Positions 10,383 through 17,634 of a stretch of DNA of 64,000 nt are shown one piece after another. The first letter of the stretch is position 1, and every line of letters begins with the position of its first letter. The notes below the pieces were generated by a model. That model was not told the DNA's origin. It saw nothing but the letters and a program-made list of their open reading frames with translations, and did no database searches. The stretch comes from Actinoallomurus liliacearum (GTDB lineage Bacteria; Actinomycetota; Actinomycetes; Streptosporangiales; Streptosporangiaceae): the NCBI RefSeq assembly GCF_039542035.1, contig NZ_BAABHJ010000026.1:124001-188000 (forward strand). The letters run 5' to 3'. The position numbers and the translations under genes are program-made.

Positions 10383-10404
10383 ATCCGTTAGAGTACCGAA
10401 AAAC

Positions 10405-10423
10405 TGCGCAGGTAGACTGCGCA
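10405..10423. promoter_or_regulatory. Palindromic operator between the marR-type gene and the esterase gene
   Basis: TGCGCAG (10405-10411), five-base centre GTAGA, then CTGCGCA (10417-10423): a perfect inverted repeat in the 64-bp divergent intergenic space. Its length and place fit a MarR dimer site. Confidence 0.65.
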
Positions 10424-10446
10424 TATATCCGGTGGGGTGCGGGCGC

Positions 10447-11322
10447 ATGGCAACCGATGGTGATCTGGTCACCGGTGAGCTGAGGATCGGCGGAGGGGAC
10501 CGTCACTTCACGATCCGGCTGCCCCGAGCGGCGCCGGACGACCGGCGGATACCGCTCGTGCTCGTGCTGCACGGCAACCATCCCGACCTCGGAGGATGGA
10601 TCATGCGCGAGTGGACCACCTTCGACCGGCAGGCGGACACGTGGGGCATGGCGATCGCCTATCCCGACGGCCACGGGGGGTGCTGGGCGGACGGCCGTGG
10701 TGTCACCACGGCGGACGAGGCGGGCGTGGACGACGTCGCGTTCCTCCGCGCGTTGACCGACTGGTCGGCCGACCGGTGCGGTACCTCGCCGGACCGGACG
10801 GTGGTGGCGGGGATCTCCAACGGCGCGTTCATGGCCCACCGGCTGGCGCTGGAGGCGAGCGAACGGGTGGCGGTGCTGGCGGCCGTCGCCGGCGGAATGC
10901 CCGCGGCCCTGCGCGACGTATCGCCGACGCACGCGGTGTCGGCACTGCTGATTCACGGCACGGCCGACAGGATCTCACCGATCGAGGGCGGGTACTCCCG
11001 GCACCGCGGGCCGGGCGGGGAGCCGCGCGGCCGTACGTTGTCCCTCGAGGAGACGGCCGGGCGCTGGCGCGCCATCGATCGGTGCCCGCCCGGACCGGGC
11101 CGGACGCACACCACCGAGTTCTCCAGCCGTACGACGGCGGACGCCGGCGTCGGCGGAACCCGGGTCGTCACCTGGACGGTGTTCGGAGGCGGTCACTCCT
11201 GGCCGGGCGCGCCGACTCCGCCCGAGTCGGCCGAGCCGATCACCCAGGAGTTCGACGCGGCCGAGGAGATCTGCCGCTTCGCCGAACCCCTGTGCGCCCT
11301 GGCGGACACCCGGCGGCTGTGA
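10447..11322 (+). CDS. PHB-depolymerase/feruloyl-esterase family alpha/beta hydrolase
   Basis: A 291-residue hydrolase of the LpqC/poly(3-hydroxybutyrate) depolymerase-like esterase group. The oxyanion region LVLVLHGNHPDLGGW is near residue 40. The nucleophile is Ser124 in GISNGAF, the acid is probably Asp174 in HGTADRISP, and the base His250 in FGGGHSWPG; all three are in family positions. There is no signal peptide from the ATG at 10447, so the product should be cytoplasmic unless exported another way. It is divergent from a MarR regulator with an operator in between, and a PEBP gene follows after 23 bp, so the esterase is likely inducible. The natural ester is unknown; aromatic esters are a guess based on the MarR link. 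Confidence 0.82.
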   Translation: MATDGDLVTGELRIGGGDRHFTIRLPRAAPDDRRIPLVLVLHGNHPDLGGWIMREWTTFDRQADTWGMAIAYPDGHGGCWADGRGVTTADEAGVDDVAFLRALTDWSADRCGTSPDRTVVAGISNGAFMAHRLALEASERVAVLAAVAGGMPAALRDVSPTHAVSALLIHGTADRISPIEGGYSRHRGPGGEPRGRTLSLEETAGRWRAIDRCPPGPGRTHTTEFSSRTTADAGVGGTRVVTWTVFGGGHSWPGAPTPPESAEPITQEFDAAEEICRFAEPLCALADTRRL

Positions 11323-11345
11323 CCGCGGACGGACAGGAGAGACCT

Positions 11346-11918
11346 ATGGCAGTGCTGGGCAAGTTGCTGAAGAACCGGCGGGCCGGGCAGGTGGGCCTCG
11401 CCTGGAACGCGCCGAACCTGGCCGGCGCGGACACGCTGGCGTTGAGCAGTCCGGACTTCGAGCACGAGGCGACGATCCCGACCGTCCACGCCGCGAAGAG
11501 AGTCGGCGGCACGGACCTGTCACCGGCCCTGACCTGGACCGCCGTACCCGAGGGCACGGCACAGTTGCTGCTGGTCATCGAGGATCCCGACGCGCCGACA
11601 CGCGCGCCGTTCATCCATGGTGTCGCCCTGGTGGATCCCTCGGTGACCGGCGTCGCCCAAGGGGGGCTGGGCGACGGCGACCCGGCCGACGGGGTGCGCC
11701 TACTGCGTTCGGGCATGGGCCGCGGCTACCTCGGCCCGGCGCCGATCAAGGGACATGGCGCGCACCGTTACGTGTTCCAGCTCTTCGCCCTGGCGGAACC
11801 GGTCACCGAGGCCGCGAGCGGCACAGCACTGGACTCCGCCAAGCCGCGCGACGTGCTGGCCGCCGCCGGTGACGTCCTCGGCCGCGGTCGTATCGACGGC
11901 TGGTACGAACGCACCTGA
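11346..11918 (+). CDS. YbhB/YbcL-family PEBP-like protein (larger form)
   Basis: A 190-residue phosphatidylethanolamine-binding-like protein. The ligand-pocket motif LLLVIEDPDAPTRAPFIHGV is clear, as is GAHRYVFQLFAL further on. Before the core, about 35 residues (MAVLGKLLKNRRAGQ onward) form an extension that the short bacterial YbhB proteins lack. AGGAGAGACCT precedes the ATG. It follows the esterase gene after 23 bp and is probably in the same MarR-controlled unit. The biochemical role of bacterial PEBPs is not settled; they are often annotated as Raf-kinase-inhibitor-like by fold only. A second, shorter PEBP is encoded at the right end of the window. Confidence 0.87.
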   Translation: MAVLGKLLKNRRAGQVGLAWNAPNLAGADTLALSSPDFEHEATIPTVHAAKRVGGTDLSPALTWTAVPEGTAQLLLVIEDPDAPTRAPFIHGVALVDPSVTGVAQGGLGDGDPADGVRLLRSGMGRGYLGPAPIKGHGAHRYVFQLFALAEPVTEAASGTALDSAKPRDVLAAAGDVLGRGRIDGWYERT

Positions 11919-12085
11919 CCGGGAGGCACGGCCGGCCCGTGGTGGCCGGCGTCGCCCCGGCGACGTGCCACGCCGATCCATCGGTCATCCGGTGTCGATG
12001 GGCGCACCCCGGGTGCGGTCCGGCGGGATGGGAACCGGGAGACTGGACGCCGACCGTGCGACCCATGACACGAGATGGACCAGTG

Positions 12086-12571
12086 ATGACCCAGCCTGCC
12101 CTCGACCCCGGCCACGTCCGCGTACCCCACAGGCACGTGCACGAGTTCCACGTGCGGTTCGGCGACATCGACTCGCTGGGCCACGTGAACAACTGCCGTT
12201 ACCTGACGTACCTGGAGGACGCCCGGGTGGCGATGTTCTACACCGACCCGGACCGTGAGGGACGCCGGCGGCCCCTGCACGGCCTGGTGGTGGCCCGCCA
12301 TGAGGTCGACTACAAGCGGCCCCTGCTGCTGCGGCCCGAGCCGGTGCGGGTGGAGACGCGGGTCACGGAGATCCGCGCGGCGTCCTTTCGCCTGGCGTAC
12401 GAGGTGCGCGACGACGAGCACGTGTACGCGCGGGCGACCTCGGTGATGGTCGGCTACGGCCTGAAGCAGAACCGGACCCGGCGGTTCGACGAGGAGGAGC
12501 GCGCCTTTCTGGAGCAGTACCTCGTGACCGGGCGCGGGACGGGCGACAGTTCCGTAACGAACTTCGAGTAG
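12086..12571 (+). CDS. Acyl-CoA thioesterase, 4-hydroxybenzoyl-CoA thioesterase (hotdog) family
   Basis: A 161-residue single-hotdog protein. HEFHVRFGDIDSLGHVNNCR contains the catalytic-aspartate region (D in FGDIDSLGHVNN) of the 4HBT/YbgC family, and YLTYLEDARVAMFY is the core helix. These enzymes cleave acyl-CoA thioesters; the acyl chain cannot be told from sequence. The ATG at 12086 is chosen because the conserved part begins soon after; an in-frame ATG at 12065 is possible. The gene stands alone, 168 bp after the PEBP gene, with the secreted peptidase gene 73 bp downstream under its own apparent signal. Confidence 0.86.
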   Translation: MTQPALDPGHVRVPHRHVHEFHVRFGDIDSLGHVNNCRYLTYLEDARVAMFYTDPDREGRRRPLHGLVVARHEVDYKRPLLLRPEPVRVETRVTEIRAASFRLAYEVRDDEHVYARATSVMVGYGLKQNRTRRFDEEERAFLEQYLVTGRGTGDSSVTNFE

Positions 12572-12644
12572 ATCAGGATTTAAGCGTTCTTTGCCCCGTA
12601 ATGTCGCGGTTGCATTCTCGCGATCCGACACAAAAGGGGTAAGA

Positions 12645-14054
12645 ATGCGCAACCTCTCTCGAGGAGTGCTGGCACTGTTGCTGGCAGCCGGGCTGGGCGG
12701 CCTCGGCGGTACCGCGCACGCGGCGCCCGTCCGAGCCGGGGGCGACGACGTCCTGACCAGGCTCAAGGCGATTCCCGGCATGACGGTGGAGGAGAAGACC
12801 TCCGCTCTGTCGGGGTACCGGTGGTTCTGGCTGAACTACCGGCAGCCGGTCGACCACCGCCACCCGGAGCGCGGCTGGTTCGAGCAGCGCGTGCTGCTCG
12901 AGCACAAGTCCGCCGACCGGCCGATGGTCCTGTACACCAGCGGCTACAACACGCCCGAGACGATGTTCCTTTCGGAGCCGACGGCGCTGGTGGACGGCAA
13001 CCAGATCTCGGTGGAGTACCGCTACTTCACGCCGTCGCGGCCCGAGCCGGCGGTGTGGAAGAAGGACACGATCTGGCAGGCCGCCACCGACGAGCACCGG
13101 CTGATCACGGCCCTCAAAACGATCTACCACGGCAAGTGGATCTCGACCGGCGCCAGCAAGGGCGGCATGACCGCCACCTACCACAAGCGCTTCTACCCCT
13201 CGGACGTCGACGGCACGGTCGCCTACGTCGCCCCCAACGACGTCAACAACAATGACGACAGTGCGTACGACCGGTTCTTCAAGACCGTCGGCACCGACCC
13301 GAAGTGCCGCGCCAACCTGGAGAGCCTGCAGCGCGAGCTGCTCAAGCGGCGTCCGGAGATCCTCGCCCGCATGACCACCGACGCCCAGAAGGCCGGCTAC
13401 ACCTGGAAGATCATCAAGACCGTCGACCGGGCCTTCGAGAACTCGGTGATGGACTTCGAGTGGGCGTTCTGGCAGTACCACCTGCAGTCGGAGTGCGCGG
13501 ACGTCCCGGCGACGACCGCCTCGACGGACGTCATCTACTCCTACTTCGACACGATCTCCGGCGCGCTGACCTACACCGACCAGAGCCTGGAGCCGTACAT
13601 CCCGTACTACTACCAGGCGGGCACCCAGCTCGGCTGGCCGTCGCCGCAGTTCAAGCACCTGCGCCCGCTGCTCCGGTACGAGAGCAGCTACCAGCCGCGG
13701 ACGTACGTGCCCAGCGACATCCCGATGCGGTTCGACCCGGCGGCGATGAAGGACGTCGACCACTGGGTCCGCACCCACGCGACCCACATGATGTTCGTCT
13801 ACGGCCAGAACGACCCGTGGGGCGCCGAGCCGTTCCGCGTCGGTCCGGGCAGCCGCGACTCCGCCGTCTACGTGGCGCCGGGGCAGAACCACAGCGGCCG
13901 GCTGATCGCCAAGCTGCCCGACGCGCAGCGGGCGCGGGCCACCGCGGACCTGCTCCGCTGGGCCGGTGTCTCCCCGTCGCAGCAGGCGCGGACGCTCTCG
14001 ATCCCGCCGCAGGTCGCCGAGGACCCGAGCCTCGCCCAGCGCCCCCCGCTGTGA
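12645..14054 (+). CDS. Secreted PS-10 family tripeptidyl aminopeptidase (peptidase S37)
   Basis: A 469-residue exported serine peptidase. The start ATG at 12645 follows AAAAGGGGT. The signal peptide is MRNLSRGVLALLLAAGLGG continuing to a likely cut after AHA (about residue 28). The mature protein has YRQPVDHRHPERGWFEQRV and the nucleophile elbow STGASKGGMTA with Ser171; the acid and base lie near YGQNDPWGAEPF and PGQNHSGRL. PS-10/S37 enzymes of Streptomyces remove tripeptides from protein N-termini; in S. mobaraensis one such peptidase trims transglutaminase. Length and motifs are complete. A strong hairpin follows the gene. It is probably monocistronic and part of extracellular protein digestion. 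Confidence 0.9.
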   Translation: MRNLSRGVLALLLAAGLGGLGGTAHAAPVRAGGDDVLTRLKAIPGMTVEEKTSALSGYRWFWLNYRQPVDHRHPERGWFEQRVLLEHKSADRPMVLYTSGYNTPETMFLSEPTALVDGNQISVEYRYFTPSRPEPAVWKKDTIWQAATDEHRLITALKTIYHGKWISTGASKGGMTATYHKRFYPSDVDGTVAYVAPNDVNNNDDSAYDRFFKTVGTDPKCRANLESLQRELLKRRPEILARMTTDAQKAGYTWKIIKTVDRAFENSVMDFEWAFWQYHLQSECADVPATTASTDVIYSYFDTISGALTYTDQSLEPYIPYYYQAGTQLGWPSPQFKHLRPLLRYESSYQPRTYVPSDIPMRFDPAAMKDVDHWVRTHATHMMFVYGQNDPWGAEPFRVGPGSRDSAVYVAPGQNHSGRLIAKLPDAQRARATADLLRWAGVSPSQQARTLSIPPQVAEDPSLAQRPPL

Positions 14055-14111
14055 CGAGCCGCCGCTCGCGGTGACAGTCGGCCGTCCGCAATGACGGGCC
14101 GTCGTACGGAA

Positions 14112-14150
14112 GACGCGCCACCGGACCCTGCGAGGAGCCGGTGGCGCGTC
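14112..14150 (+). terminator. Intrinsic terminator of the PS-10 peptidase gene
   Basis: GACGCGCCACCGG (14112-14124) pairs perfectly with CCGGTGGCGCGTC (14138-14150), followed by ATTTTCG. Confidence 0.88.
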
Positions 14151-14198
14151 ATTTTCGCGATCTGATCGTCTCACATATTGGTACGTTAATATCACCAT

Positions 14199-15395
14199 AT
14201 GAGCAGACGGTGGTTGGTCCTCGGGGTCGGGTTGCTCGCCATGGTCGCCGGGTGCGCGTATCAGTACGGCCTTCCGTACCTCATCCCCGCCCTGCGCGCC
14301 GACGCCGGGCTCTCGCTCGGTCAGGCCGCGACCCTCATCTCCTGCCCGGTCGCGGGCCTCCTCGTCTCGCTCGCGCTCTGGGGCATGGCCGCCGACCGCT
14401 GGGGCGAGCGGATCATCCTCGCCACCGGCCTGACGGTGGCCGGCGCGGCGCTGCTGGCCGCGGCCACCGTGCACCACCCCGTGCCGCTCGGCGGCTGCTT
14501 CTTCCTCGCCGGAGCGGGCGGCGCGTCCATCCACGCGGCCAGCGGCCGGCTCATCCTCGGCTGGTTCGCCGCCCATGAGCGCGGTCTCGCCATGGGCGTA
14601 CGCCAGACCGGGCAGCCGCTGGGCGTCGGGCTGGCGGCCGTCGTCCTGCCGCCTCTCGCCGCCGGAGCCGGTCTGGCGGGCGGCCTGGTCTTCCTCGGCT
14701 GCGTCTGCCTCGCCGCCGCGCTGCTGGTGGCCGTGCTCGTCCGCGACCCGGCCCGTACGGCGGGCGACGAACCGCACGGCGGCCGCTCGCCGTACCGCAC
14801 GCCCGTCCTGTGGCGGATCCACGCGGCGAGCGCGCTCCTCGTGGTCCCACAGTTCACCGTGTCCGCGTTCGCCCTCGTCTACCTCGTCGACGCGCAGGGC
14901 TGGAACGCCGGCACGGCCGGCCGGCTGCTGGCGGCGGCCCAGGTCGGCGGGGCCGCGGCCCGGCTGGCCGTCGGCCACTGGTCGGACCGCGCGGGCAGCC
15001 GGCTGCGGCCGATGCGCGTCCTGTCGATCGGCATCGGCGTCGTGATGCTGGCCCTGACGATCGGCGCGCTGGCGGACTGGGGCGCGGCCACCGCGGTCCT
15101 CGTCGTCGCCGCGGTGATCACCGTGACCCCCAACGGGCTGGCCTTCACGGCGGTGGCGGAGTACGCCGGGCGGGCCTGGGCCGGGCGGGCGCTCGGCTTC
15201 CAGAACACCGGCCAGAACCTCCTCGCCGCGGCGACCCCGCCGGTGCTCGGCTCCCTCATCGGCGGGTCGGACTACGGGACGGCCTTCGCGGTCGCGGTGG
15301 CGTTCCCCATCGTCGCGGGTCTGCTGCTCCCCGTACGGTCCGAGCGGGCGCCGGCCCGCGCCGAGGCCGCGACGGCGGCCGGCGCGCGGCCGTGA
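14199..15395 (+). CDS. MFS transporter, CynX/NimT-like
   Basis: A 398-residue major facilitator with about 12 hydrophobic helices. The loop-2/3 motif GMAADRWGERIIL and the later half-repeat WSDRAGSRLRPM are the MFS signature A copies, and GVRQTGQPLGVGL is helix-5-like. The class (no large loops, about 400 residues) resembles CynX/NimT and other small-solute carriers; the substrate is unknown. Just before the start the DNA is unusually AT-rich and contains ATATT-N8-AATAT (14177-14194), possibly an operator or the -10 region. Its stop lies one base from the stop of the convergent globin gene, so transcripts must overlap. Confidence 0.85.
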   Translation: MSRRWLVLGVGLLAMVAGCAYQYGLPYLIPALRADAGLSLGQAATLISCPVAGLLVSLALWGMAADRWGERIILATGLTVAGAALLAAATVHHPVPLGGCFFLAGAGGASIHAASGRLILGWFAAHERGLAMGVRQTGQPLGVGLAAVVLPPLAAGAGLAGGLVFLGCVCLAAALLVAVLVRDPARTAGDEPHGGRSPYRTPVLWRIHAASALLVVPQFTVSAFALVYLVDAQGWNAGTAGRLLAAAQVGGAAARLAVGHWSDRAGSRLRPMRVLSIGIGVVMLALTIGALADWGAATAVLVVAAVITVTPNGLAFTAVAEYAGRAWAGRALGFQNTGQNLLAAATPPVLGSLIGGSDYGTAFAVAVAFPIVAGLLLPVRSERAPARAEAATAAGARP

Positions 15396-15396
15396 C

Positions 15397-15780
15397 TCAG
15401 CCCGGTGCGTTGATGAGGGTGTTCGCCGCCATCACGAGGTAGTCCCAGAGCATCGTCTCCAGCGGCTCGGGAAGCTGCAGCTCCTCGACGGCGCTGCGCA
15501 TGTGGCCGAGCCAGGCGTCGTGCTCGGCCTCGCCGATCCGGAAGGGCACGTGCCGCATGCGCAGCCGCGGATGGCCGCGCCGCTCGCCGTACGTGCGCGG
15601 ACCGCCCCAGTACTGGATCAGGAAGAGCCGGAGCCGCTCCTCGGCCGGACCGAGATCCTCTTCGGGGTACATCGGGCGCAGCAGCGGGTCGGCGGCCACC
15701 CCTTCGTAGAACCGGTGTACCAGGCGGCGGAAGGTCTCCTCGCCGCCGACCGCTTCGTAGAAAGTGACCTCTTGTGTCAT
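15397..15780 (-). CDS. glbO: Group II truncated haemoglobin
   Basis: A 127-residue truncated haemoglobin O that matches mycobacterial GlbO closely. The distal Tyr B10 is Tyr25 in HRFYEGV, Tyr CD1 is Tyr38 in RPMYPEEDL, the proximal His F8 is His77 in RMRHVPF, and Trp G8 is Trp90 in HDAWLGHM. The segment RLFLIQYWGGPRTYGERRGH is the family hallmark. It binds oxygen tightly, and proposed roles are oxygen delivery to terminal oxidases and protection from reactive nitrogen or peroxide. The gene follows mscS after 13 bp on the same strand, so it is likely co-transcribed with it. Confidence 0.94.
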   Translation of the reverse strand: MTQEVTFYEAVGGEETFRRLVHRFYEGVAADPLLRPMYPEEDLGPAEERLRLFLIQYWGGPRTYGERRGHPRLRMRHVPFRIGEAEHDAWLGHMRSAVEELQLPEPLETMLWDYLVMAANTLINAPG

Positions 15781-15793
15781 GACGCGCCCCAGC

Positions 15794-16825
15794 CTACGCG
15801 GCCGTGAAGGCCGCGATGGACAGCCCGGCCGAGTCGAGCGCCTTCTTGAGGCGCTCGCGCAGCTCCCGCGCGGCGTCGCCCTGCTGACCGGGGGCCGTCT
15901 TGCAGACGACGCGGACGACGACCGCCTCGTTGGACAGGGCCTGCACGCCCCAGACCGTCGGGTCCTCCAGGATGATCTCGTCCCACGGCGGCTCGGCGGC
16001 CATGGCCGAGGCGGTCTCGCTCAGGAGCGTACGGACCTTGTCCAGGTCGACGTCGTACTCGACCGGGACGTCGAGGACGACGCGGGCCCAGTTCTGGGAC
16101 TCGTTGCCGACCCGCTTGATCTCCCCGTTCGGGACGTACCAGACGACCCCGTCGGCGTCGCGCAGGCGCGTCGTGCGCAGGGTGACCGCCTCGACCGTGC
16201 CCTTGGCACTGCCGACGTCGATCACGTCACCGACGCCGTACTGGTCCTCCAGCAGCATGAACATGCCGGTGAGGAAGTCCTTGACGAGGTTCTGCGCGCC
16301 GAAGGCGATGGCGACGCCGATGATGCTGGCGCTGGCCAGGAACGGCGTGAGGTTGAGCCCGAAATACCCCAGCACGGTGAGCGTCGCGGCACCGAGGATG
16401 ATCACCGAGGAGATGCTGCGCAGCACCGACCCCATCGTCTCGGCGCGCTGCCTGCGCCGCTCGCTGACCAGCACGGGGCTGCCGTCGAAGATCGTGCGGG
16501 TCTTCTCGCGGAGCCGCTCGGGCATGGTGCCCTCGGCCATCCGCATCGTGACCTTGGTGATCAGCTTGTGCGTCAGCCGGCGCAGAACGTACGCGATCAC
16601 GATCGTGAGGATCAGCTTCACGGTCCAGGTGATCGGGCTGCTGCCGTCGAGCCAGACGTGGTACCAGTGGGCGAGGTCGCCGTTGTGCGTGAGGTTCCAG
16701 GTGAGCCGGCAACCCGTGGTGATGTGGTCGGGCTGCTTCGGCGTCGGATCGGTCATGCAGGCGTCTTTGACCGACGTCTTCCCGCTCATGGACGGCAAGA
16801 CCGACATCGCAAGACGCGCGAACAC
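15794..16825 (-). CDS. Mechanosensitive channel of the MscS family
   Basis: A 343-residue protein. A first helix (WTVKLILTIVIAYVLRRL) is followed by a charged segment, then a helix with SVLRSISSVIILGAATLTVL and the pore-lining helix containing SASIIGVAIAFGAQNLVKDF, which is the MscS TM3 hallmark. The beta domain (GVGDVIDVGSAKGTVEAVTL, then RLRDADGVVWYVPNGEIKRV) and the C-terminal alpha/beta domain complete the channel. It releases solutes when membrane tension rises after osmotic downshock. The GTG start at 16825 has GGGAGG eight bases upstream. The gene precedes glbO by 13 bp; why a channel and a haemoglobin are joined is not obvious. Confidence 0.92.
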   Translation of the reverse strand: MFARLAMSVLPSMSGKTSVKDACMTDPTPKQPDHITTGCRLTWNLTHNGDLAHWYHVWLDGSSPITWTVKLILTIVIAYVLRRLTHKLITKVTMRMAEGTMPERLREKTRTIFDGSPVLVSERRRQRAETMGSVLRSISSVIILGAATLTVLGYFGLNLTPFLASASIIGVAIAFGAQNLVKDFLTGMFMLLEDQYGVGDVIDVGSAKGTVEAVTLRTTRLRDADGVVWYVPNGEIKRVGNESQNWARVVLDVPVEYDVDLDKVRTLLSETASAMAAEPPWDEIILEDPTVWGVQALSNEAVVVRVVCKTAPGQQGDAARELRERLKKALDSAGLSIAAFTAA

Positions 16826-16947
16826 GAGACATCCTCCCGAGCGGCGCCCGTGATCGGCGACCGCGTTGGACCGGCGAACCTACGGGATGGATCGTAGGCG
16901 ACGACGGCGGGTCCCTGGTGCCATCCGGGGCATGCGCGCCGCGCGGG

Positions 16948-16995
16948 CCCCGCGGAGCCGGTCAGTCCGCGCCACTGGCAACCGGCTCCGCGGGG
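16948..16995. terminator. Perfect 15-bp hairpin after the XRE-linked small gene
   Basis: CCCCGCGGAGCCGGT (16948-16962) is the exact reverse complement of 16981-16995, with an 18-base loop. It lies 42 bp past the stop of the minus-strand small gene and upstream of mscS, and has no U-run. Confidence 0.7.
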
Positions 16996-17036
16996 GGATC
17001 TTCAGGGGTGTCCGCTGGCTCTCTGTCGGGCACTCC

Positions 17037-17327
17037 CTAGGCGCCGCGCGCCTCCAGAACGCGGGCCACCTTCACGGCGGCGCCGCAGGGGTCGTCGACC
17101 TGGTGCATGGGCTCGCCCCAGGACCACCAGAAGTACCAGGACCGCTGGTCGGGGATGTCCGGCGCCGGCGCGCACATGACGTTCTCCGACATGCTCGCGG
17201 CGTCCGGGTTGACGACCCGGCAGAACGCCGGGCCGGACCGGCTGCGGACCACGCGGGCCACCAGGCCGCGTTCGCCTAACTCCCGCACCAGTCCTTCGAG
17301 GTATCCCAGTCGACGTTCGTCGAACAC
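17037..17327 (-). CDS. Small hypothetical protein divergent from an XRE regulator
   Basis: A 96-residue soluble protein that I do not recognise. It begins with a helix (RRLGYLEGLVRELGERGL) and has a beta-rich middle with CRVVNPDAASMSENVMCAPA, then RSWYFWWSWGEPM, a conspicuous aromatic run, and a C-terminal helix (CGAAVKVARVLEARG). Three cysteines are present. The GTG at 17327 is preferred because GAGGGAGG lies eight bases upstream; an in-frame GTG at 17345 is the alternative. It is transcribed away from the XRE regulator across a spacer that carries twin operator-like repeats, so the two genes are probably jointly controlled. Such small proteins beside long HTH-TPR regulators are frequent in actinomycetes, with unknown roles. 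Confidence 0.72.
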   Translation of the reverse strand: MFDERRLGYLEGLVRELGERGLVARVVRSRSGPAFCRVVNPDAASMSENVMCAPAPDIPDQRSWYFWWSWGEPMHQVDDPCGAAVKVARVLEARGA

Positions 17328-17449
17328 GGAGCGTGCCTCCCTCACTCACACGGTGAACTCACCTCGTTACGCGGTGCGAGGATCGCAAGCCCCGTAAGAG
17401 CGGTCAAGGGACCGCCGGCCCGGCCGGGGACCAACATCTGTCCACTCGG

Positions 17450-17486
17450 GTAGAAGTTTTTCTACTGACGTTGAAGCTTTTTCTGC
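17450..17486. promoter_or_regulatory. Twin AT-rich operator repeats upstream of the XRE regulator
   Basis: GTAGAAGTTTTTCTAC at 17450-17465 is a palindrome (GTAGAA, four-base centre, TTCTAC). A degenerate copy, GTTGAAGCTTTTTCTGC, begins exactly 20 bp later at 17470. Two dyads two helical turns apart in a divergent spacer fit cooperative binding by the adjacent HTH regulator. Confidence 0.55.
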
Positions 17487-17634
17487 TCCGGTATGGGGAG
17501 TGCGACCGTAACGCACCTCTATCTGACTGATTCAGTTGGCGTACGGCGATGCCGGAGTTACGCTGCGTACGCGAGATTTCATCTCCGTGGCCATGAGTTA
17601 TCCGGTCGGCTCTTTCCCCCCGAGGAGGCCGGGA

